From: Candidatus Leptovillus affinis
GTDB lineage: Bacteria; Chloroflexota; Anaerolineae; Promineifilales; Promineifilaceae
DNA: 64,000 nucleotides
Direction of reading: 5' to 3'
NCBI GenBank assembly: GCA_016705235.1
Contig: JADIYP010000007.1
Location: forward strand, 124,001 to 188,000
The position numbers and the translations under genes were made by a program. Positions 59,020 through 64,000 of this stretch are shown here, piece after piece. Under the pieces are notes generated by a model. That model saw only the letters and a list, made by a program, of their open reading frames with translations, searched no databases and had not been told where the DNA came from. Within the stretch, counting starts at the first letter, position 1. Every line of letters starts with the position of its first letter.

Positions 59020-59879
59020 GCTATACTTCCATTTTTCGTCCTGACCTGTTCGCCGGGCAAACGATCATCGTCACCGGCGGCGGCAGCGGGATTGGCCGGG
59101 CGACGGCCCACGAACTGGCCTCGTTGGGCGCGCATGTGGTCATCGCCGGGCGCACGGCGGAAAAGCTGGCAGCCGTCAAGGCGGAAATTGAGGCGGCGGG
59201 GGGATTGGTAACGGCCGTGCCCGTCAACATCAAAAAAGAAGACGAAGTCGTCGCCCTGTTCGACCGCGTTTTAGCCGAACACAGCGTCATTCATGGCCTC
59301 GTCAACAACGCTGGCGGCCAGTTTGCCAGCCCGGCCGAATTTATATCGCTGAAGGGGTGGACGGCCGTGCTGGAAACCAACCTCACCGGCACCTTCCTCA
59401 TGTGCCGCGAAGCCTACAACCGATCCATGAACCAACACGGCGGCGTCATCGTCAACATGCTCATGGAAAACTGGCGCGGCTTCCCCGGCATGGCCCACTC
59501 CGCCGCCGCCCGCGCCGGCATCGAAAATCTCACCAAAACCCTGGCCGTGGAATGGGCGCGCTCCGGCGTGCGCCTCAACGCTGTCGCTCCTGGCCTCATC
59601 GCCTCCAGCGGATTGGACAACTACCCGGAAGCCATGCGCCCCATCATCGAGCAAACCGTCCAAGACGCCCCCTTCAAACGCATGGGCACGGAAAGCGAAG
59701 TCGCCAGCGTTATCACCTTCCTGCTCTCCCCCGCCGCCGCCTACATCAGCGGCGAATCCATCAAAATCGACGGGGCCAGCTCACTCTGGCGCAAAACCTG
59801 GCTCATCGAAGACCACAAAAACGCCCCGCTGCCGTATAATGGCTTCCAAGAATCTGCAAAAGGCGAGGATGAATCATGA
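59016..59879 (+). CDS. SDR, peroxisomal trans-2-enoyl-CoA reductase (PECR)-like
   Basis: The 287-residue SDR has TGGGSGIGRAT (21-31), VNNAGGQFASPAEFISLKGW, NLTGTFLM and SGVRLNAVAPGLI. The classical Tyr-x-x-x-Lys is absent: the region reads GMAHSAAARAGIENLTKTLAVEWA, as in mammalian PECR and related 2,4-dienoyl-CoA reductases that work without that tyrosine. It probably reduces an enoyl-CoA with NADPH. The C-terminus is extended by about 25 residues. Start and stop both overlap neighbouring genes (ATGA), tying it to the channel and to the DUF433 gene. Confidence 0.9.
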   Translation: MSYTSIFRPDLFAGQTIIVTGGGSGIGRATAHELASLGAHVVIAGRTAEKLAAVKAEIEAAGGLVTAVPVNIKKEDEVVALFDRVLAEHSVIHGLVNNAGGQFASPAEFISLKGWTAVLETNLTGTFLMCREAYNRSMNQHGGVIVNMLMENWRGFPGMAHSAAARAGIENLTKTLAVEWARSGVRLNAVAPGLIASSGLDNYPEAMRPIIEQTVQDAPFKRMGTESEVASVITFLLSPAAAYISGESIKIDGASSLWRKTWLIEDHKNAPLPYNGFQESAKGEDES

Positions 59880-60166
59880 ACTGGATAGATAGAATTACAG
59901 TTGATCCTGAAATTTGTCATGGACAAGCCTGCATCACTGGCACGCGCGTGATGGTTTCTGTCATCTTGGACAATCTCGCTGTCGGGGCAACCACTGGCGA
60001 GATTCTCTCCAGCTACCCATCTTTAACAAAAGAAGATGTGCAGGCCGCCATCAGCTACGCCGCTACCTTAACCCGCGAGCGTTTTGTGGCTATCTGGTCA
60101 GCCCTAATGACCAATACATGGGGATTCTTCGCTCCGCAGACTCCGCTCAGAATGACATGTCCGTAG
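59876..60166 (+). CDS. DUF433 antitoxin-like protein with repeat-derived C-terminus
   Basis: DUF433 proteins are small winged-helix-like antitoxins usually paired with a DUF5615 PIN-like toxin. Residues 1-74 match the family (DRITVDPEICHGQACITGTRVMVSVILDNLAVG, then LTKEDVQAAISYAATLTRE). The last 22 residues, from SALMTNTWGFF on, are encoded by a copy of the dispersed repeat at 60098-60159, which has overwritten the natural end. ATG 59876 overlaps the SDR stop. The toxin gene is missing; a possible fragment lies at 60200-60277. Confidence 0.85.
   Translation: MNWIDRITVDPEICHGQACITGTRVMVSVILDNLAVGATTGEILSSYPSLTKEDVQAAISYAATLTRERFVAIWSALMTNTWGFFAPQTPLRMTCP
60098..60159. repeat. Half copy of the GTCATG..CATGAC element inside the DUF433 gene
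   Basis: From TCAGCCCTAATGACCAATAC to CCGCTCAGAATGACA it matches bases 1615-1673, with GATTCTTCG for GATGCTTCG and GCAGAC for GAAGAC. It contributes the last 22 codons and shifts the natural stop of the antitoxin-like gene. Confidence 0.85.
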
Positions 60167-60199
60167 CAAAATCTTATCGTTTTAAAAAGTGCAAACATA

Positions 60200-60277
60200 G
60201 TGAACGTGTTTGATCGGGAAAAAATTGAGCAAAAACTATGGATCGTGGAAGATTATCGCCTCAGAATTCGGTCTTAA
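60200..60277 (+). pseudogene. Possible C-terminal fragment of a DUF5615 toxin
   Basis: Directly after the repeat, an open stretch ends FDREKIEQKLWIVEDYRLRIRS. This resembles the end of DUF5615 PIN-like proteins, where a final strand pair carries basic residues (V..R.R). No start or ribosome site is seen, and 75 or more N-terminal residues would be missing. Position after a DUF433 gene supports it. The similarity is short and uncertain. Confidence 0.3.
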
Positions 60278-60318
60278 CCGCAACGATTGGTCCAATCTAA
60301 CTAGAGCAAGGAGCACAC

Positions 60319-61944
60319 ATGCAATTTTTACACGGTGGTGAACTGATTGCCCGGCAGTTAGCGGCGCAGGGCGTGAATGCGATTTATGGATTATGCGGCG
60401 GGCATGTTGCGCCCATTTTCAACAGCTGCGCCAACAATGGCCTTGCGGTGATCGACGTGCGCCACGAGCAGGCCGCCGGACACGCCGCCGACGCCCATGC
60501 CCGGCTCACGCGCAATGTGGGCGTGGCGGCGGTGGTGGCCGGACCAGGGGTAACGGATGCCGTAACGGCCGTTGCCAATGCCTACCACGCCCGCAGCCCG
60601 CTCATCCTCATCGGCGGCGCGGCCCCCCTCAACACCAAAGGCCAGGGCGCGCTGCAAGAAATGCCCCAGGTCGATATGTTTCGCACCTTCACCAAAGCCA
60701 GCTTCACCATCGAAAAAACGGCCGAGATTCCGGCAAAATTGCATGACGCGTTCAAGCTGGCGTTGAACGGCCGTCCCGGCCCCGTCTTCATCGAAGTGCC
60801 GCTAGACATCCTCTATGGCACGCTGGAAGAGGCCGTCATCTTCCCCAAAGTCGTCGCCGAACCGGTTGAGCCGGAGCTAAGCGCCATGCAGCGCATCTTC
60901 GAACTGCTGCGCGCCGCCCAAAAGCCCATCCTCATCGCCGGAACCCAGGTCTACTGGGACGCCGCCTCCGACGCCCTGCGCGACCTGACCGAACAAACCG
61001 GCATCCCCGTGTTTACCAACGGCGGCGGGCGCGGCACACTGCCCATGACCCACCCCCACTGCTTCAAAGCCAGCCGCAGCAAAGCCCTCAAAGAAGCCGA
61101 CCTCGTGCTGCTTATCGGCACGCCCATCGACTTTCGCCTGCGGTACGGCCAGGGCTGGAACCCGCAAAGCAAACTCATCCAGATCGAAAACGACCCCGCC
61201 GAACTCAACCACAACCGCCAGGCCGACGTCGCCATCATCGCCGATTCGCGCCTCGTGTTGGAAGCGCTGGGCGAAGGCTTGCAAGGCATCCGCTACGACA
61301 ACTGGCTGCAAACGGTCACCGGCATAGAAGCCAAAAAGCGCGCCGAGCAGGCTGTTTGGGAAGCGTTTGATGATGCGCCGGTGAATCATTTTCGCATGGG
61401 GGCAGAAATCAACCGCTTCATCGACGCCGATACCATAATCATTGGCGACGGCGGCGATATTGTCAGCGCCGTCGCCAAAGTTGTCGATGTGAGCCGGCCC
61501 GGCCAATGGCTGGACCCGGGTCCGCTGGGCTGTCTGGGCGTCGGCGCGCCATTTGCCCTGGCCGCCCAGTTTCTCCACCCGGACAAAAAAGTGCTAATTA
61601 TCAACGGGGATGGTTCGTTTGGTTTTAATGGCTTCGAGTTTGATACGGCCGTGCGCTTCAACCTGCCCATCGTCTCCATCGTCGGCAACGACGCCGCCTG
61701 GGGACAAATCCGCAACCCCACCAAAACCATGCTCGGCCAGGCGGCCGGAACCAAACTGGCCCAAACCCGCTACGACCAACTTGTTGTGGCGCTGGGCGGC
61801 TACGGGGAATTGGTAGAAGACGCCGGCGACATCGGCCCGGCCCTGGCCCGCGCCTTCGCCAGCGGCCAACCGGCCTGCATCAACGTCCTGCTGGACCCGG
61901 ACGGCTTGTCCAAAACCAACGCCAGCACGCCTTACATTGTCTGA
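60319..61944 (+). CDS. Thiamine-pyrophosphate enzyme, IlvB / 2-hydroxyacyl-CoA lyase-like
   Basis: The 541-residue protein has the three ThDP-enzyme domains: Pyr (GLCGGHVAPI, with E50 in RHEQAAGHAADAHARLT), the central domain (PILIAGTQVYWDAASDAL) and PP (GDGSFGFNGFEFDTAVRFNLPIVSIVGND, the GDG-N cofactor motif). It resembles acetolactate synthase large subunits but lacks an adjacent ilvN. GQWLDPGPLGCLGVGAPFALAA and the acyl-CoA neighbourhood suit a 2-hydroxyacyl-CoA lyase or oxalyl-CoA-decarboxylase-like role. The exact reaction is not readable. GCAAGGAG lies 6 bp before ATG 60319. Confidence 0.85.
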   Translation: MQFLHGGELIARQLAAQGVNAIYGLCGGHVAPIFNSCANNGLAVIDVRHEQAAGHAADAHARLTRNVGVAAVVAGPGVTDAVTAVANAYHARSPLILIGGAAPLNTKGQGALQEMPQVDMFRTFTKASFTIEKTAEIPAKLHDAFKLALNGRPGPVFIEVPLDILYGTLEEAVIFPKVVAEPVEPELSAMQRIFELLRAAQKPILIAGTQVYWDAASDALRDLTEQTGIPVFTNGGGRGTLPMTHPHCFKASRSKALKEADLVLLIGTPIDFRLRYGQGWNPQSKLIQIENDPAELNHNRQADVAIIADSRLVLEALGEGLQGIRYDNWLQTVTGIEAKKRAEQAVWEAFDDAPVNHFRMGAEINRFIDADTIIIGDGGDIVSAVAKVVDVSRPGQWLDPGPLGCLGVGAPFALAAQFLHPDKKVLIINGDGSFGFNGFEFDTAVRFNLPIVSIVGNDAAWGQIRNPTKTMLGQAAGTKLAQTRYDQLVVALGGYGELVEDAGDIGPALARAFASGQPACINVLLDPDGLSKTNASTPYIV

Positions 61945-61983
61945 ATAGCTGAGGGGAATTGGGGACTGGAGATTGGAGATTGG

Positions 61984-61998
61984 AGATTGGTCCAATCT
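61984..61998. repeat. Single AGATTGGTCCAATCT palindrome
   Basis: One arm of the double-palindrome family follows GATTGGAGATTGG and lies 40 bp after the ThDP-enzyme stop. Another single arm is at 60284-60298, before that gene. The rest of 61945-62170 shows only a TTGGTTGG-type repeat (62095-62130) and no gene. Confidence 0.6.
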
Positions 61999-62170
61999 TA
62001 AAACCGCCAACTTGTTTTTGCATGGTTACCAGTCTTTATTTTTTAGTCTCCGGGTAATTACCGCTCTTTGGAAAAGTTTGCTGGTTGGTTGGTTTTCAGC
62101 CAACAAACTAACTATCAAACCAACCAACGGCTTGGTAGTTACGTCCCTAATCTCTAATATCAATAACACC

Positions 62171-62695
62171 ATGAAACGAATCGTTGAAATCTACCCCTAT
62201 AACCCGGCCTGGGCGGCTGATTATGCAGCGGAGGCGGCGCGGTTGATACCAGTTTTCGGCCATCATCTCCTGGCTATCCATCACATCGGCAGCACGGCCG
62301 TGCCCGGCCTGCTCGCCAAACCAACCATCGACATCCTGCCCGTTGTAGACGACATCAGCCAGATCGACGCGCTAAACCCGCCAATGGCGGCGCTGGGTTA
62401 CATTGCCAAAGGGGAAAACGGCATCCCTGGCCGCCGCTATTTTCGCAAAGGCAGCGATGCCAACCACACTCACCACATCCACGTTTTTCAGGCCGGTCGG
62501 CCGGAGATCGCTGATCATCTGAACTTTCGTGATTATTTGCGCGCCCACCCAGACGAAGCGGTCGCATACGGCCGTCTCAAAACCACCCTCGCCGCTCAAT
62601 TCCGCGCCGACCCACCGGCCTACACCAACGCCAAAGCCGAATTTATCGCCGAGATTTTACGGCGGGCTGCCGCCTGGAAAACCCAACCCCTATGA
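62171..62695 (+). CDS. GrpB family protein (UPF0157)
   Basis: The 174-residue protein is a nucleotidyltransferase-fold GrpB/UPF0157 member. IHHIGSTAVPGLLAKPTIDILPVVDD (37-62) is the diagnostic block with the GS and DxD-like motif, followed by RRYFRKGSDANHTHHIHVF and HLNFRDYLRAHPDEA. Some relatives act on dephospho-CoA or are fused to CoaE; others have no known role. ATG 62171 is chosen because the upstream frame passes through repeats. Its TGA overlaps the next start (ATGA). Confidence 0.93.
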   Translation: MKRIVEIYPYNPAWAADYAAEAARLIPVFGHHLLAIHHIGSTAVPGLLAKPTIDILPVVDDISQIDALNPPMAALGYIAKGENGIPGRRYFRKGSDANHTHHIHVFQAGRPEIADHLNFRDYLRAHPDEAVAYGRLKTTLAAQFRADPPAYTNAKAEFIAEILRRAAAWKTQPL

Positions 62696-63210
62696 CCCAG
62701 CTAGAAACCCCGCGTCTGCGCCTGCTGGCTCTGTCTGAGGCCCAATTGCAGGCGATTGACAACGATCCTGACTTGCTAAATGTTTTTTTGCCCGTAACCA
62801 TTCTGCCATCTGTTTTTAACCCCATCGTGGCGCGAGCGATCCGCGCCAAACTGGCTAAAATGCGCCTCGCCAACCGCCGCGACCACGACTGGTTTACCTA
62901 TTGGCTCATTATTCGCAAAGATGAAGAGATGGGCATCGGGTTGGTGGGCTTTAAGGGCAAACCAAACGGCCGTGCCGAGGTAGAAATTGGTTATGGCATA
63001 GCGCCAGAACAACAAGGCCAGGGCTACATGACCGAAGCGGCCAGGGTTTTGGTGAATTGGGCGCTGGCCCAACCCGCCTGCAGCACAGTTACTGCCTGGA
63101 CCGAAAAGTTTAACATTCCCTCGCACCGCGTATTGGAAAAAATTGGCATGGTGCGCGGCAGCGAAGAAAACAACAAATACTACTGGTATAAAAAGGGCGG
63201 CGGCGGATAA
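62692..63210 (+). CDS. GNAT-family N-acetyltransferase (RimJ/RimL-like)
   Basis: A 172-residue GNAT protein of the RimJ/RimL type: LETPRLRLLALSEAQLQAI at the start, GIGLVGFKGKPNGRAEVEIGYGIAPEQQGQGYMTEAARVLVNWAL with the acetyl-CoA pyrophosphate loop QQGQGY, and SHRVLEKIGMVR near the end. It acetylates an amino group on a protein N-terminus or small molecule, unknown here. Translationally coupled to the GrpB gene by a 4-bp overlap. The C-terminus ends KKGGGG. Confidence 0.92.
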   Translation: MTQLETPRLRLLALSEAQLQAIDNDPDLLNVFLPVTILPSVFNPIVARAIRAKLAKMRLANRRDHDWFTYWLIIRKDEEMGIGLVGFKGKPNGRAEVEIGYGIAPEQQGQGYMTEAARVLVNWALAQPACSTVTAWTEKFNIPSHRVLEKIGMVRGSEENNKYYWYKKGGGG

Positions 63211-63347
63211 ATGGATGAAATTTTGGCCGTCCGGTGGATAATTTAGCCGGGCAGCGCGCCAGATAAAACCCCAAAGCGATCAGTGGACGAAAATCCGTCA
63301 TGGTGTCAAAATAAGGCCATCAAACAATCACCCCAACGAGGAGAAAC

Positions 63348-63800
63348 ATGTCGAAAGCAAAATATTCTGGAAAAAGCCAGGCGGCTAAAAAAGCGCCTAA
63401 CAAAAACGGTAATTCCTATGCCAAGAAAAACGGCGCAGGCACAAAAACGGCCGTTACCAAAACGCGCAAACCATACCTCACCGCTGCCCTGGCCCTGATT
63501 CTGGTCGTCAACATCGTCTTCACCATCCTACTATTCAACGAAAAACGAGTCCTGGGCATGGCCTTCGCCGACGTGCCCTGGTACGCCTGGGTCATGATCC
63601 TCACCAACGTGATCAACGTCGTCGCCGCCGGCGCTTTGTGGTATTGGAAAAAATGGGGCCTTTATCTATACATCGCGTCGGCCGCCGCCAGCACCCTCAT
63701 CATGCTGCTGGCCGGCATGATCGGCGTGGGTTTCAGCGCCCTGGCCCCCGCCGCCATCATCGCCTATCTGATCAGCCTGAATTGGAAGCAGTTCGAGTAA
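63348..63800 (+). CDS. Small membrane protein with basic N-terminus
   Basis: The 150-residue protein starts with 42 Lys/Ala/Asn-rich residues, then three or four hydrophobic helices (about 43-63, 75-97, 101-123 and 125-143). No catalytic motif is seen and I do not recognise the family. The basic tail probably stays in the cytosol. GAGGAGA lies 5 bp before ATG 63348, a strong ribosome site. A palindromic hairpin follows 8 bp after the stop and could end the transcript. Confidence 0.8.
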   Translation: MSKAKYSGKSQAAKKAPNKNGNSYAKKNGAGTKTAVTKTRKPYLTAALALILVVNIVFTILLFNEKRVLGMAFADVPWYAWVMILTNVINVVAAGALWYWKKWGLYLYIASAAASTLIMLLAGMIGVGFSALAPAAIIAYLISLNWKQFE

Positions 63801-63807
63801 ATGAGCA

Positions 63808-63840
63808 AGATTGGTCCAATCTTGCAGATTGGACCAATCT
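63808..63840. repeat. AGATTGG(T/A)CCAATCT double-palindrome hairpin
   Basis: AGATTGGTCCAATCT, TGC, AGATTGGACCAATCT: a perfect 15-bp stem with a 3-nt loop, followed by AAAA rather than a T-run on the plus strand. Confidence 0.85.
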
Positions 63841-63928
63841 AAAACGGCCAGCTTATGAGCGCATAATCGCGCAGCCTGCATTTAGCGGCGGCTGACGCCC
63901 TTCTTTAAAATTAGCCATAAGGCCCTGC

Positions 63929-64000
63929 ATGAGCGGACACACCAACAACGTTACTTTAATCGACAACCAGGGATGGGACGGCCGTATCCTGGTTTTGGCG
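63929..64000 (+). CDS. Start of an unidentified gene, 3'-partial
   Basis: An open frame of 24 codons runs from ATG 63929 to the window end (MSGHTNNVTLIDNQGWDGRI). It lies beyond the last intergenic hairpin in the common orientation and carries an in-frame ACGGCCGT-like GACGGCCGT. No ribosome site is obvious and no family can be named from so short a piece. Confidence 0.4.
   Translation, partial: MSGHTNNVTLIDNQGWDGRILVLA

Noticed and set aside
60319..61944. Acetolactate synthase ilvB of branched-chain amino acid synthesis
   Set aside because: No ilvN, ilvC or leu gene is adjacent, and the context is acyl-CoA chemistry, so only the ThDP-enzyme family is claimed.

Overview
The window reads as a chromosomal segment of a moderately GC-rich, probably monoderm bacterium, most likely a member of the Chloroflexota (Anaerolineae or Ardenticatenia-like). 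This is an inference. It rests on Thr-Pro-rich lipoproteins, LCP, YkuD and YabE-type wall proteins without any outer-membrane gene, a heliorhodopsin, and many dispersed hairpin repeats. No rRNA, phage, CRISPR or transposase gene was seen. The palindrome ACGGCCGT is scattered through genes and gaps at well over 100 copies by eye, where base composition predicts one or two.

Layout. 1-2.7 kb: a YabE-like wall protein and rsmA. 3.1-6.1 kb: a heliorhodopsin cassette (rhodopsin, retinol-dehydrogenase-like SDR, hotdog thioesterase, four-helix membrane protein), AT-richer and bracketed by copies of a dispersed repeat. 6.1-7.4 kb: repeats, a gene remnant and a 21-bp minisatellite. 7.4-11.2 kb: small coiled-coil protein, adenosine deaminase, zinc-ribbon membrane protein, APH-like kinase. 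11.2-16.7 kb (minus): biotin carboxylase, AAC(3)-like acetyltransferase, methylglutaconyl-CoA-hydratase-like enzyme, FtsH. 16.9-20.8 kb: wall amidase, L,D-transpeptidase, GT-C glycosyltransferase. 21.0-23.1 kb: purA behind a terminator-bearing leader, and a CPxC protein. 23.2-26.3 kb (minus): homocysteine methyltransferase/MTHFR fusion and an LCP protein. 26.4-30.3 kb: a candidate Moco riboswitch with moaA, a two-component system and a histidine phosphatase. 30.4-35.6 kb (minus): a MacAB-like exporter with two tandem adaptors. 35.7-41.7 kb (minus): glycosyltransferase, EEP hydrolase, glycoside hydrolase, lipoprotein, a DsbA-cyclophilin fusion with in-frame UGA at its active-site cysteine, and PspC. 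42.0-45.8 kb: lipoprotein, aroC, GT39. 45.8-49.5 kb: four tandem 89-bp hairpin repeats, patatin lipase, histidine kinase. 49.9 kb: tRNA-Ser. 50.2-53.5 kb: an acyl-CoA operon. 53.6-55.2 kb: a decayed surface-protein gene. 55.9-60.3 kb: an overlapping operon of nucleotidyltransferase, glycosyltransferase, ACAD10/11-type phosphotransferase, K+ channel, PECR-like SDR and a DUF433 antitoxin. 60.3-64 kb: ThDP enzyme, GrpB, GNAT, membrane protein and the start of another gene.

How genes work together. Several short minus- and plus-strand operons show tight spacing or ATGA overlaps. Themes are acyl-CoA and branched-chain catabolism, Gram-positive-style envelope building, and efflux and signalling. 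The two most unusual items are the heliorhodopsin cassette and the probable selenocysteine-containing DsbA-cyclophilin lipoprotein.
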